Source: Streptosporangium carneum (GTDB taxonomy: Bacteria; Actinomycetota; Actinomycetes; Streptosporangiales; Streptosporangiaceae). Taken from it: a stretch of DNA of 60,331 bases. The position numbers and the translations under genes were made by a program. The stretch lies in NCBI RefSeq assembly GCF_027922005.1, contig NZ_BSEV01000041.1, forward strand, positions 1-60,331, in the 5' to 3' direction. This document shows, in pieces, positions 10,301 to 17,755 of this stretch (the first letter of the stretch is position 1; each line of letters opens with the position of its first letter). The notes below the pieces were generated by a model. That model ran no database searches. It was not told the origin of the DNA and saw only the letters and a list, made by a program, of their open reading frames with translations.

Positions 10301-11274
10301 ACCACCTGAAGATCACTTTCCGGGTGATCGACGGCCGCAAGCACAAGCTCGCGGAGAGTAAGGACCTTGCCGAGCTGAAACGGCGGCTCGCGCCCAAGCT
10401 GCGCCAGACCCTCTCCAGGGCGGCGGACGGCCTGGAGAGGTCGGGGCTGACCACGTGGGCCGTGGGGGAGCTGCCCAAGACGTTCGAGCAGCGCAGGATG
10501 AAGGCCTACCCCGCGCTGGCCGACGAGGGCGCGACCGTGGCCGTGCGCATGTTCGAGACCGAGACCGAGCAGCGCAGGGCCATGTGGGAGGGCACCCGCA
10601 GGCTGCTGCTGCTCAACACCCCCTCCCCGGTCAAGTGGGTGCTCGGCCGTCTGGACAACCAGTCCAAGCTCGCCCTCAGCCGCAGTCCGCACGCGGGCGC
10701 CGTCGCCCTGTTCGACGACTGCGTCGCCTGCGCCGCCGACGAGCTCATGGGAAGGTACGGCGGGCCGGTCTGGGACGGCCCGGCTTTCACCGCCCTGCAC
10801 GACAAGGTCCGCGCCGAGCTGTTCGACACCACCGCCGAGGTGGTGAACCGGGTCCAGGACATCCTCAAGGTGTGGCACACGGTCGTCACCCTGCTGCCCG
10901 AGGCGCGTTCGACCCCCGCGGTCGAGGACATCCGCGACCAGGTGGCCGACCTCGTCTATCCCGGCTTCGTCACCGAGACCGGATACAAGCGCCTTCCCGA
11001 CCTGCTCCGCTATCTCAGGGGAGCCCAGCGGCGTCTTGAGAAGCTGCCCGACGACCGGTTCCGCGACGAGGAGCGGATGCACAAGGTCCACGACATCGAG
11101 GACGACTACCACGAGCTGGTGGAGAAGCTTCCCCCCGCCCGCCGTTCGGACGACGACGTCCGGCAGATCCGCTGGATGATCCAGGAGCTGCGGGTCAGCT
11201 ACTTCGCGCAGACCCTGGGCACGCCGTACTCCATCTCCGACAAGCGCATCCGCAAGGCGATGGACCAGCTGTGA
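7381..11274 (+). CDS. hrpA: ATP-dependent RNA helicase HrpA (DEAH box)
   Basis: 1297 residues, the usual length for bacterial HrpA. Motif I GETGSGKTT (101-109), motif II DEAH (198-201), SAT in ITSATID, motif V TNVAETSLTVPGI, motif VI QRKGRCGRV, then the helicase-associated, OB-fold and long HrpA-specific C-terminal domains. HrpA resolves stalled or collided ribosomes and remodels RNA. Start set at ATG 7381, where the family N-terminus begins; a GTG 27 bp upstream adds nothing recognisable. No ribosome site, and TATTCT about 10 bp before the ATG suggests a leaderless message. The opposite strand has a 1365-codon open frame that is a codon-bias artefact. Confidence 0.95.
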   Translation: MGTPPLTSPLAELQARLPELTLRDQRRLRRRLDGARRVRNRAAQQKIAAEIVSDIERAERRVAERRAGVPAVTYPQALPVSQRKDDILEAIRDHQVVIVAGETGSGKTTQLPKICLELGRGVRGLIGHTQPRRIAARTVAERVAEELDTPLGDAVGYKVRFTDQVGDGTLVKVMTDGILLAELQSDRDLAQYDTLIIDEAHERSLNIDFILGYLKQLLPRRPDLKVVITSATIDPERFSKHFGDAPIVEVSGRTYPVEVRYRPVAEDDDQIQAIGNAVDELCAEGPGDILVFLSGEREIRDTADALSKRKDAEVLPLYARLSAAEQHKVFQRHSGRRIVLATNVAETSLTVPGIKYVVDPGFARISRYSHRTKVQRLPIEAISQASANQRKGRCGRVSEGVCIRLYEEDDFLTRPEFTDPEILRTNLASVILQMTSIGLGDIGAFPFVEPPDQRQVKDGYDLLQELGAFDQARQMTPLGRKLAGLPVDPRLARMVLEADHNGCVREVMVIAAALSIQDPRERPADKQQAADDKHRRFADKESDFVSYLNLWDYLQEQQRELSSSAFRRLCKAEFLNYLRVREWQDVYSQLRQMSKPLGVTLNSTPGDEQKIHMALLSGLLSHIGVKDIDKKTAGDGPRKPGAEPRRPITEYVGARNARFAVFPGSALAKKQPLWVMSAELVETSRLWARVNAKIEPEWVEPLAQHLIKRTYSEPHWEKNQGSVMAYEKVTLYGVPIVVQRKVNYGRIDPELSRELFIRHALVEGDWETHHAFFRENRKLLEEVEELEERARRRDILVDDETLFDFYDQRVPQDVVSGRHFDSWWKKARAGQPDLLSFEKSMLISESAGDVSQRDYPDVWRQGGLRFPLTYQFEPGTDADGVTAHIPLSLLNQVNVEGFDWQIPGLREELLTALIRALPKNIRRNFVPAPNYAKQVLQRARPTQEPLLAVLERELLDLTGIQVPRDAWQTDLVPDHLKITFRVIDGRKHKLAESKDLAELKRRLAPKLRQTLSRAADGLERSGLTTWAVGELPKTFEQRRMKAYPALADEGATVAVRMFETETEQRRAMWEGTRRLLLLNTPSPVKWVLGRLDNQSKLALSRSPHAGAVALFDDCVACAADELMGRYGGPVWDGPAFTALHDKVRAELFDTTAEVVNRVQDILKVWHTVVTLLPEARSTPAVEDIRDQVADLVYPGFVTETGYKRLPDLLRYLRGAQRRLEKLPDDRFRDEERMHKVHDIEDDYHELVEKLPPARRSDDDVRQIRWMIQELRVSYFAQTLGTPYSISDKRIRKAMDQL

Positions 11275-11275
11275 G

Positions 11276-11294
11276 CCCGGGCTGCCCGGGTTTT
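11276..11294 (+). terminator. terminator of hrpA
   Basis: CCCGGG-CTG-CCCGGG followed by TTTT immediately after the stop codon; a further CCCGGGCTT at 11305-11313 could form an alternative longer stem. Confidence 0.6.
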
Positions 11295-11339
11295 CCCGTG
11301 GTGGCCCGGGCTTCCGGATTCGCTGGCTGGTCGATCAAT

Positions 11340-11451
11340 TGATCTTCTTCGGTTCGTGGCGCATTCATGATCGATTCATGGGGCGTACTCGCCTTGCGTC
11401 CACATTTGCTCCCTGTTAGGCCGGAAAGTCCGGCCATGTCTCTCAAGGAGC
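11340..11451 (+). promoter_or_regulatory. duplicated leader, copy 1: TTCATG repeats and hairpin before the SD
   Basis: Aligned with the region before the paralogue at 13015, this block conserves TGATCTTCTTCG, the spaced direct repeat TTCATGATCGATTCATG (11364-11380), the run ACATT-TGCTCCCTGT, and a hairpin GGCCGG-AAAGT-CCGGCC (11419-11435) just before the AAGGAG ribosome site (11445-11450). Stem bases are conserved between copies while the loop differs. Confidence 0.6.
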
Positions 11452-12711
11452 ATGGTGAAACCGATTGTGCGTCGAACCGTCCGTGCGATCTTAGCGATCA
11501 CGCTCGCCGCGCTGGCGGCCGTGAGCGCCGGGGTCGTGACATTGGCCACGCCCGCCTCTGCGGCCCGCTCGGCGGAGCAGATCGCCCAGGACTGCTACGA
11601 CCCGCAGTGGCGGCAGCAGGGGGACTACATCTACGCGGTACCCGAGTGCAGAGTCGACGTGTTGTCCACCGAGAAGGTGTACGCCGACCCCAAGATCGCG
11701 GGGCAGGCGGTCCTCGCCTGCACCGCCAGTGGCGGCAGTACGAGCGTCAACGTCTCCAGCACCACCTCGACCTCCTTCTCCTTCGGCCTCGACATCGGCG
11801 GCAAGCACAAGTTCGGCAACTTCGAGGAGCAGGCCGGCCTCAAACTCGGCTGGAGCTGGAGCTGGTCCGAGACCCGGGGCAAGGCCGCCACCGTGAACAT
11901 CCCGGGCTGGTCCGTCGGCTGGATCGAGAGCCGGGACGCCGTGCACAGGCTGACCGTGAACGTCAGGGCCGACTACGACGACGGCCGCGGCTACGCCGAG
12001 GTGGCGAAGAGGCAGGTCGTCCACACCCCGGACAGGAGCCGCGACAACCTCTGGCTGCTGCGCAGCCGCCCGCTGTCCGACTGGGAGATCAAGAATCGCT
12101 GCGGCCAGAGTGCCGCCGCCGCCTCCGGTGAGGCCGGGCTCACGGTCGTCCCCGTCCCCGCCACGCCTGTCACATCCTCCGTGTCCCCGTCCTCCGTGTC
12201 CCCGGACGGCGCCTCCGCCTCCGGGGTGTCGGCGCAGGCGGTGTACGGCCCCGACTTCCGCTTCTGGGTCACGAGCCGGGGCCGCCTGCTCAGCACCTAC
12301 AGCCACAAGTGCATGACCGTGCACAACGGCGCCTCCGCCGACGGGACCAGGATCGTGCAGAACGACTGCAAGCCCGACCGGCCCAAGGAGCAGCTCTGGG
12401 AGACCGAGAACCGGCCGGACGGCCCGGTCAAGTACGTCATGTACAAGAACTCCAAGACCAAGAAGTGTCTCGACATCAGCGGGAACGAGCAGGACGACGG
12501 GCTGAACCTGGAGCTGTACACCTGCGTGCCCTCGGCGCCTGTGCAGAGTTGGCTGAGGGAGTCCGTCAAGGCGGGGATGCCGCCCTTCTACGACGCTCAG
12601 GACGCCGTCTTCATCAGGAACAAGAAGACCGGCAAGTGCGGGGCCCTGGACTTCTACAACGGACTGGAGAAAGAGAGCAGCCCCCTGAAGCAGTACCCCT
12701 GTCACCGTTGA
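11452..12711 (+). CDS. secreted beta-hairpin (aerolysin-like) plus ricin-type lectin protein, copy 1
   Basis: 419 residues. Signal peptide to about residue 37 (TPASA|AR). Module 1 (~45-218) has two early cysteines, then an alternating Ser/Thr/aromatic stretch: STTSTSFSFGLDIGG (103-117), a polar turn, LKLGWSWSWSETRG (130-143), and TVNIPGWSVGWIE (147-159). This strand-turn-strand pattern followed by a pro-gly strand is what aerolysin/ETX-MTX2 pore formers show. A Ser/Pro/Val linker (~220-258) leads to a beta-trefoil resembling ricin B (~265-419) with CMTVHNGASADGTRIVQNDC and KKCLDISG repeats. It may bind glycans and act on membranes; pore formation is inference. AAGGAG is one base from the ATG, so the in-frame GTG at 11455 could be the true start. 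Confidence 0.75.
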   Translation: MVKPIVRRTVRAILAITLAALAAVSAGVVTLATPASAARSAEQIAQDCYDPQWRQQGDYIYAVPECRVDVLSTEKVYADPKIAGQAVLACTASGGSTSVNVSSTTSTSFSFGLDIGGKHKFGNFEEQAGLKLGWSWSWSETRGKAATVNIPGWSVGWIESRDAVHRLTVNVRADYDDGRGYAEVAKRQVVHTPDRSRDNLWLLRSRPLSDWEIKNRCGQSAAAASGEAGLTVVPVPATPVTSSVSPSSVSPDGASASGVSAQAVYGPDFRFWVTSRGRLLSTYSHKCMTVHNGASADGTRIVQNDCKPDRPKEQLWETENRPDGPVKYVMYKNSKTKKCLDISGNEQDDGLNLELYTCVPSAPVQSWLRESVKAGMPPFYDAQDAVFIRNKKTGKCGALDFYNGLEKESSPLKQYPCHR

Positions 12712-12728
12712 TCCGACGAACCCCGATC

Positions 12729-12760
12729 CGGGGCGGGTGCGCGGCCGCGCACCAGCCCCG
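12729..12760 (+). terminator. hairpin after lectin-like gene 1
   Basis: An 18-bp perfect palindrome at 12736-12753 (GGTGCGCGG and complement) inside an outer CGGGGC/GCCCCG pair, 18 bp past the stop codon. No U tract. Confidence 0.5.
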
Positions 12761-12902
12761 GGCCGCACGGCGCACAGGCGCCGCCGGAGGACCCGTTCCG
12801 TGACCGGGGCGGACGCCCACGGGTCACGACGTCGAGGACGGGTGCCGTGAGCGGCAGGAGAGGCTTCCTCCGTCCCGGAACCTCGCGGGCGCGGTGACCG
12901 AG

Positions 12903-13014
12903 TGATCTTCTTCGTTTCACGGGGCGTTCATGATCGCTTCATGAGTTGTGATCATCTTTGACCCTACATTGCTCCCTGTCCGGCCGGGTTGTCCGGCCGT
13001 ACTCCCTAAGGAGC
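12903..13014 (+). promoter_or_regulatory. duplicated leader, copy 2
   Basis: Same order of elements as copy 1: TGATCTTCTTCG (12903-12914), TTCATGATCGCTTCATG (12927-12943), TACATTGCTCCCTGT, hairpin GGCCGG-GTTGT-CCGGCC (12982-12998) and TAAGGAG before the start. The first 41 bp align without gaps to copy 1 with about eight mismatches. Confidence 0.6.
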
Positions 13015-14316
13015 ATGGTGAAACCACATCTACGCCGAACCGTTCGCGCGCTCTTGGCGGTCACGCTCACCGCGCTGGCGGTCGTGAGCGCCCTGGTGGC
13101 GACGCCGGCCGCGCCCGCCTCGGCGGCCCGCTCGCCGGAACAGATCGTCAGGGACTGCTACAACCCGAAGTGGCGACAGGCGGGAGACCTCGTCTACGCG
13201 GTCCCCGAGTGCAGGATCACTGTGAAGAGCGGTGAGCGGGTGTACGGCTCCCCCGAGATCGAGGGAAGCCCGTCCGTCATGTGCAACGGCAAGGGCGGCA
13301 GCACGACCATCAACGGCTCCAGCACCACCTCGACCTCCTTCTCCTTCGGCCTCGACCTCGGCGCCAAGAAGAAGTTCGGCGACCTTGAGGGACAGATCGG
13401 CGCCAAGCTCGGCTGGAGCTGGAGCTGGTCCCAGAGCCGGGGCTGGGCCACCACCGTGACCATCCCGGGGTGGGGCGTCGGCTGGGTCGGGCTCCAGAAA
13501 GCCCTGCGCAAGGTGGTCGTGGACGTCGTGGCCGACTACGACGACGGCCGCGGCTACTCCGAGAAGGCCAGGGACCAGGTCGTCTACGGCCCGGACCCGG
13601 ACAGCAAGGACAAGCCGGTGGGGAAGAGCCGTCTGCTGACCGACTGGGAGATCGCCCACTACTGCCGCAGCCTTGCCTCCTCCTCCGCCGATGAGGCCAA
13701 GGCCAAGTCCCTCCCGGCCCCCGCGGACACCGCGACCCCCGCCTCGGACGGCGCTTCCACCGCTCCCGCCTCGGACGGCGCCCCCGCGGCACCCGCCACG
13801 GAGGCCGCGGTCTCCGCCGCGGCCCCTGCCTCCGCCGCCTCCGGGGTGTCGGCGCAGGCGGTGTACGGCCCCGACTTCCGCTTCTGGGCCGTCACCCAGG
13901 GCGGCCTGCTCAACAGCTACAGCAACAACTGCATGACCGTGAAGGGCGGCAGCTCCGCGAACGGCGCCGCGATCGTCCAGGAGGACTGCAACCCCAAGGG
14001 ACTCAAGGAGCAGCGCTGGAGCCCCACGCGTCAGTCGAACGGCTACTTCATCTACCAGAACGCCAAGAACCAGAAGTGTCTCGACGTGAGCGGATCCGAG
14101 ACGGCGTCCGGGCAGCCCCTGGAGCAGTACTCCTGCCTCCCCAAGGAGGCCGTGCAGAACTGGAACATCGTGCCCGTCACCCTGAAGCTCCCGCCCTATG
14201 ACGACTCCCAGCCCGGCTACTTCTTCAGCAACAAGAAGAGCGGCAAGTGCATCGCCCTCGACTGGGGCAGCCTGCTGCAGGACGGCGGACGGGTGGTGCA
14301 GCAGAACTGCCCGTGA
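13015..14316 (+). CDS. secreted beta-hairpin (aerolysin-like) plus ricin-type lectin protein, copy 2
   Basis: 433 residues, paralogue of the preceding gene along its whole length. Signal peptide to ~37 (APASA|AR); hairpin module with the same STTSTSFSFGLDLG (103-116), LGWSWSWSQSRG (132-143) and TIPGWGVGWVG (149-159) strands; a longer Ala/Pro/Ser linker with a repeated ASDGA motif (~222-277); beta-trefoil ~284-433 with CMTVKGGSSANGAAIVQEDC and QKCLDVSG. A 54-bp stretch at the linker-lectin junction (13835-13888) is identical to 12215-12268, exactly 1620 bp away, implying recent duplication or gene conversion. Charged and linker positions have diverged most. Possible targets are fungal, bacterial or insect surfaces; unknown. 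Confidence 0.75.
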   Translation: MVKPHLRRTVRALLAVTLTALAVVSALVATPAAPASAARSPEQIVRDCYNPKWRQAGDLVYAVPECRITVKSGERVYGSPEIEGSPSVMCNGKGGSTTINGSSTTSTSFSFGLDLGAKKKFGDLEGQIGAKLGWSWSWSQSRGWATTVTIPGWGVGWVGLQKALRKVVVDVVADYDDGRGYSEKARDQVVYGPDPDSKDKPVGKSRLLTDWEIAHYCRSLASSSADEAKAKSLPAPADTATPASDGASTAPASDGAPAAPATEAAVSAAAPASAASGVSAQAVYGPDFRFWAVTQGGLLNSYSNNCMTVKGGSSANGAAIVQEDCNPKGLKEQRWSPTRQSNGYFIYQNAKNQKCLDVSGSETASGQPLEQYSCLPKEAVQNWNIVPVTLKLPPYDDSQPGYFFSNKKSGKCIALDWGSLLQDGGRVVQQNCP

Positions 14317-14364
14317 CCCGGTGAGCCGCTGACCCCCGGTCAGCCGCCGACCCGGTGAACCCGC

Positions 14365-14407
14365 GCCGGGGCGGGAGCGCGGTCAGATCCCGTGCGCCCG
14401 CCCCGGC
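14365..14407 (+). terminator. hairpin after lectin-like gene 2
   Basis: Perfect 11-bp stem GCCGGGGCGGG (14365-14375) with its complement at 14397-14407, 21-base loop, about 50 bp past the stop. No U tract, so termination is likely but not certain. Confidence 0.45.
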
Positions 14408-14485
14408 CCCGCGGCGGACGGGGGCGCCGGGGGCGGCCCGCCGCGTGGAAAGTAGGATCGGCTGGCCGGTCGAAGGGGGAGCATC

Positions 14486-15130
14486 GTGGTCAGGGCGCTG
14501 GTGTTCGACGTCGGGGAGACTCTGATCGACGAGACCCGGATCTGGTCGCGCTGGGCCGACCGGCTGGGCGTCACCCGGTTCACGATGCTCGGCGTCCTGG
14601 GCGGCATGGCGGCGCTCGGCAGGTCCTTCGAGGAGGCGTTCCAGGTCCTGCGGCCCGGCTTCGACGTCGAGGCGGAGCAGGAGGCGTGGAAGCGGGACGA
14701 CCCGGAGGGGATGCGGGTCGACTTCGACGCCGACGACCTCTACCCCGACGTGCGGCCAGGCCTGGTCGCGCTGCGCGCGCTCGGATATGAGCTGATCATC
14801 GCGGGCAACCAGCCGCCGCAGGCCTACGACGCGCTGGTGGCGATGGACCTCCCCGTCGACTCCATCCACACCTCGGACGGCTGGGGGGTGGCCAAGCCCG
14901 CTCCGGAGTTCTTCGCACGGGTCGTCGCGGTCTCCGGCAGGGAGCCGGGCGAGATCCTCTACGTGGGGGACCGGCTCGACAACGACGTCCTGCCCGCCCG
15001 CACGGCGGGGATGCGCACGGCCCTGATCCGCCGGGGCCCCTGGGGCCACCTGCACGCGCTCCGCCCTGAGGCGGCCGACGCCGACCTCGTCGTCGACGGC
15101 TTTCCGGCTCTCGTCACCGCCCTGTCCTGA
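14486..15130 (+). CDS. HAD-superfamily hydrolase
   Basis: 214 residues, GTG start with GGGGGAG four bases upstream. HAD motif I is FDVGETL: the nucleophile Asp8 is present, but the usual general acid Asp two residues later is Gly10, as in some HAD subfamilies. Motif II sits in LIIAGNQPP, motif III Lys in WGVAKPAPEFF, motif IV in LYVGDRLDNDV. A helical cap lies between motifs I and II. Likely a small-molecule phosphatase or related hydrolase; the missing acid makes phosphatase turnover less certain. Substrate unknown. Confidence 0.85.
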   Translation: MVRALVFDVGETLIDETRIWSRWADRLGVTRFTMLGVLGGMAALGRSFEEAFQVLRPGFDVEAEQEAWKRDDPEGMRVDFDADDLYPDVRPGLVALRALGYELIIAGNQPPQAYDALVAMDLPVDSIHTSDGWGVAKPAPEFFARVVAVSGREPGEILYVGDRLDNDVLPARTAGMRTALIRRGPWGHLHALRPEAADADLVVDGFPALVTALS

Positions 15131-15247
15131 CCCGCTCCACGTTCCGGATCCTCTCCCCGCTGCACGCCGTCCGAGGCGCGTCGGCGGACGCCGGGCGGGC
15201 GAGGCGGAGGCTCGGGTCGCTCCCGGCAGGCCGGGTCCCCTGACCCG

Positions 15248-15562
15248 TCAGGTGTCCGGCTCGATGTGGATCGCGCGTTCCTCGGCTGACAGGTCGCCGT
15301 CGTCGGGGCCGACGTCGGTGGCGTACGCCTCGGAGGTCTCGTCGGGCCCGAGGCCCTCGTCCGGGGCCACCAGCCGGTCCTCCTCGCGCGGTGTCCGCTG
15401 CCGCTCCGGGGCCTCCCGCCAGAGACGCTCGTCGAGGGTGTCCTGATGTCCGGGGTCGTCCTCGGTGATCTCGTGGTCGAAGCCGAGGTCGTCGGTCCAC
15501 TCCTCGACCTCGACCGCCTGCTCGTCGCTCAGACCTTCGCGGTCCGGGGGCATTTCGCTCAT
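15248..15562 (-). CDS. DUF5709-like acidic protein
   Basis: 104 residues, extremely acidic with no hydrophobic core. The segment TLDERLWREAPE and the C-terminal pattern RLVAPDEGLGPDETSEAYATDVG...SAEERAIHI match the actinobacterial DUF5709 proteins, whose role is unknown and which are often stress-associated. ATG at 15562 begins nine bases after a sigma-B-like GGGTAG box, so the message would be leaderless or nearly so. Confidence 0.75.
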   Translation of the reverse strand: MSEMPPDREGLSDEQAVEVEEWTDDLGFDHEITEDDPGHQDTLDERLWREAPERQRTPREEDRLVAPDEGLGPDETSEAYATDVGPDDGDLSAEERAIHIEPDT

Positions 15563-15571
15563 ACTGCCGCC

Positions 15572-15594
15572 CTACCCGTTTTGTGTCCGGAAAC
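15572..15594 (-). promoter_or_regulatory. sigma-B-like promoter of the DUF5709 gene
   Basis: Read leftward: GTTT, 13 bases, GGGTAG. This resembles the streptomycete stress sigma consensus GNNT-N14-16-GGGTAC/T, with a spacer one base short. Confidence 0.55.
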
Positions 15595-15708
15595 CTCAGG
15601 AGAACGGCCGGACCCGGACGTAGTGGGCTGCGGGGCGGTCGGTGTCGCCGATCGGGCGGCCTCGGCGAACCGCGGCCGGCCGCCGGCTGAGCGCGCTGAT
15701 CGGCCTGC

Positions 15709-16308
15709 TCAGCGGAGTCGGTCGTAGACAGTGGCGATCTCGCCCAGTTCGCCGGTCTCCTGGTGGACGAGCGTCCACTTCGTAGCCGGCAGGCCGTCGT
15801 CGAACAGCCGCTGCCCGCCTCCGGCGATCTCGGGGAAGATCATGAGGTACAGCCTGTCGAGCAGGTCCGCCGACAGGAGCGCCTTGATGACGCCGGCGCT
15901 GCTGTTGACGAGGATGTCGCCCTCGCCGGTGGCCTTGAGGTCGGTGACGACGTCGGCGGCGGGGGCGTTCACCACGCGGGTGCGTTCCCACGGCGCTTCG
16001 GTCAAGGTGGTCGACAAGACCACCTTTTCCGTGTCGACCAGCCACCTGGCGTATCCGCGGTCACGCGGATCGGCGTTCTCGTCTTCGGCGACCGACGGCC
16101 AGTACCCCATGAATCCCTCGGCGTTGATCCGGCCGAGCAGCGCCGTCGTCGCGTCCTCCCAGATGCGGTTCATGTGGTCTCGCGCGACCTCGGTGGTCAC
16201 ATAGGGAGCGAACGCCGCGAAATCGCCGGGCCCGCCAGGACCGTTGTAACGCCCGTCGAGAGTGAGACCCAGGTTCGCGGTCACCCTGCGGCCGGTCGAG
16301 TCGGTCAT
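15709..16308 (-). CDS. dihydrofolate reductase / RibD C-terminal family protein
   Basis: 199 residues. Begins VTANLGLTLDGRYNGPGG, carries LLGRINAEGFMGYWPSV, VVLSTTLTEAPWERTRVV, GEGDILVNSSAGVIKALLSADLLDRLYLMIFPEIAGGGQRLF: the NADPH-binding fold of the RibD C-terminal group (YwjB/YyaP-like). A true folate enzyme is unlikely; most relatives have unknown substrates. The ATG overlaps the TGA of the upstream ArsR-SRPBCC gene (ATGA, 16305-16308), so the two are co-translated and probably co-regulated. Confidence 0.85.
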   Translation of the reverse strand: MTDSTGRRVTANLGLTLDGRYNGPGGPGDFAAFAPYVTTEVARDHMNRIWEDATTALLGRINAEGFMGYWPSVAEDENADPRDRGYARWLVDTEKVVLSTTLTEAPWERTRVVNAPAADVVTDLKATGEGDILVNSSAGVIKALLSADLLDRLYLMIFPEIAGGGQRLFDDGLPATKWTLVHQETGELGEIATVYDRLR

Positions 16309-17150
16309 TTCATGCTCCTCGTATCGGTGTCGTGTGAATTCGCGGCGAGGGTCGCCGCGAGTTTGTCGAGGCTCTGGCCGAAGCCGATTTCGACGCCTGC
16401 GATGAAGTCCGCGGATTCGACGGTGCTGTCGGTGACGCGGAAGTGGACGTCGAGGTCTGTGCCGGTGTCGGTGGGCCGGAGGTCGAGGTCGAGATGGGCG
16501 GTGAAGGCGAGGCCGCCGTCGGGAAGCAGCGGAGAGAGCCGGTAGGCGAGGTGCTCATGGAGGCGCACCTCGTCGACGACTCCCTCCGCGCGCCCGGCGA
16601 CCAGGTCGGAGCCGTCGGCGTCCTCGGCGTCGCGGTACTCATGGACGATCCGTCCACCCGGCCGCGCCTCGAAGACGAGCTCGGAGACGCGTAGGTCGTC
16701 GGGCGTCCACCATCGGGCGAGCAGGGAGGCGTCGGTCAGGTGGCGCCAGACCAGCTCGGGACGCCCCGTCAGCGACCGGAGGAACCTGAACGAGCGGCCG
16801 TCGGCCCAGCCCGGCTCCTTTGCGGCGAGCCGCTCCGCGTGGAGGCTGATCCCGTGGCGGTCGTAGGTCTCGCGTGCGCCGCCGGCCTGGTCAGCGGTGT
16901 CGGCGAGCAGGCTGAGCGCGGCCGCCAGCTCTCGCAAAGGTTCGGACCGGAGCGCGTAGACGCGGCGCTGGCCGGTGCGCTGGGATACGACGATGCCGGC
17001 GCGTTCAAGGGTCTGCAGGTGCTTGGTGGTCTGCGGCTGGCGCGCCTCGGCGAGCTGGGCCAGGACGCCGACCGGCCGGGGCCGCTCGGCCAACAGGCTC
17101 ACGAGCCGCCAGCGGGCCGGGTCGGCCAGTGCGGTGAGGAGTGCGTCCAT
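16305..17150 (-). CDS. ArsR-type regulator fused to SRPBCC (AHSA1) domain
   Basis: 281 residues in two parts. Residues 1-85 are an ArsR winged helix (ALADPARWRLVSLLAE, recognition helix RQPQTTKHLQTLERAGIV). Residues ~115-275 are an AHSA1/START-like lipid- or ligand-binding fold (TGRPELVWRHLTDASLLARWW ... FTAHLDLDLRPTDTGTDLDVHFRV). In most actinobacteria these come as two adjacent genes, as at 19649-20742 here. The fusion suggests a ligand bound in the SRPBCC pocket controls DNA binding directly. No metal-binding cysteine pair is seen in the ArsR part. Transcribed from the leaderless promoter at 17158-17187, with the reductase-like gene downstream. Confidence 0.88.
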   Translation of the reverse strand: MDALLTALADPARWRLVSLLAERPRPVGVLAQLAEARQPQTTKHLQTLERAGIVVSQRTGQRRVYALRSEPLRELAAALSLLADTADQAGGARETYDRHGISLHAERLAAKEPGWADGRSFRFLRSLTGRPELVWRHLTDASLLARWWTPDDLRVSELVFEARPGGRIVHEYRDAEDADGSDLVAGRAEGVVDEVRLHEHLAYRLSPLLPDGGLAFTAHLDLDLRPTDTGTDLDVHFRVTDSTVESADFIAGVEIGFGQSLDKLAATLAANSHDTDTRSMK

Positions 17151-17157
17151 GGAGAGA

Positions 17158-17187
17158 AGTATTCTTCATAGAGAATATTCGTGTCAA
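17158..17187 (-). promoter_or_regulatory. leaderless promoter with overlapping palindrome (ArsR-SRPBCC operon)
   Basis: Read leftward: -35 TTGACA (17187-17182), 18-bp spacer, -10 AATACT (17163-17158), then seven bases to the ATG at 17150, so transcription should start at the start codon. The inverted repeat AGTATTCT-TCATAG-AGAATATT (17158-17179, 7 of 8 matched) covers spacer and -10 and probably binds the encoded ArsR domain. The divergent gene begins at 17181. Confidence 0.75.
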
Positions 17188-17678
17188 GGAATATCTCTGC
17201 GGACCGGTCGGCCGGTGCCGGCACGGGCGGCCGGGGGCGTGCCGACGGCTCCCTCGCGGTCACCAAGGCGCTCATGCTGGTCACCGACGTGGGCTTCCTG
17301 GTCTACTTCTCGATCACGGGGCTGGGTCTCGTCCCGCCGGAGTGGGCCTTCGCCGACTACGCCGACCCGCTCATGGTCTCCTGGAACTGGTCGTTCCTCT
17401 GGATCGACCTGCCGGCCGGCGCCACCGGTCTCGCCGGCCTCCTCCTGCTGCGCCGGCGCGCGAGCAGCGGCCCGCAGCTGATGCTCGTCTCGCCGGTCCT
17501 CACCTCGGCCTCAGGCCTGATGGCCGTCGCCTTCTGGACGCTGCGCGGTGACTTCTCCCTCGTCTGGTGGATCCCGAACCTCTACCTGCTGCTGTTCCCG
17601 CTGCCCGCGATCGTCCGTCTCGCGGGGGCGGGTGGGCGAGGGCTCGTGGACGGCCGAACCGGCAACGGAGGCCAGTAA
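17181..17678 (+). CDS. DUF5360 (YvaD-like) membrane protein
   Basis: 165 residues with four predicted membrane helices: KALMLVTDVGFLVYFSITGLGLV, WSFLWIDLPAGATGLAGLLLL, QLMLVSPVLTSASGLMAVAFW and WWIPNLYLLLFPLPAIV. Length, spacing and the NWSFLWID motif fit DUF5360/YvaD, function unknown. The GTG at 17181 sits inside the divergent ArsR control region, so both genes probably respond to the same repressor. No ribosome site, so again likely leaderless. Confidence 0.75.
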   Translation: MSRNISADRSAGAGTGGRGRADGSLAVTKALMLVTDVGFLVYFSITGLGLVPPEWAFADYADPLMVSWNWSFLWIDLPAGATGLAGLLLLRRRASSGPQLMLVSPVLTSASGLMAVAFWTLRGDFSLVWWIPNLYLLLFPLPAIVRLAGAGGRGLVDGRTGNGGQ

Positions 17679-17755
17679 AGGGTTATTTGTCCGTTTTGTT
17701 GGCTTCTCTGGAGTCGTGCTGGGAACAGGCTCAGCATCGAAACGGGGAGGGCGAC

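Larger units (their letters stand above)
12712..13014. other. intergenic region between the lectin-like paralogues
   Basis: Holds the first gene's terminator hairpin (12729-12760) and the second gene's leader (12903-13014). Between them (12761-12902) nothing recognisable. Confidence 0.6.

Noticed and set aside
7015..11112. 1365-codon frame opposite hrpA
   Set aside because: Mirror image of the GC-rich codon pattern of hrpA, which has all helicase motifs. No family resemblance on the opposite strand.
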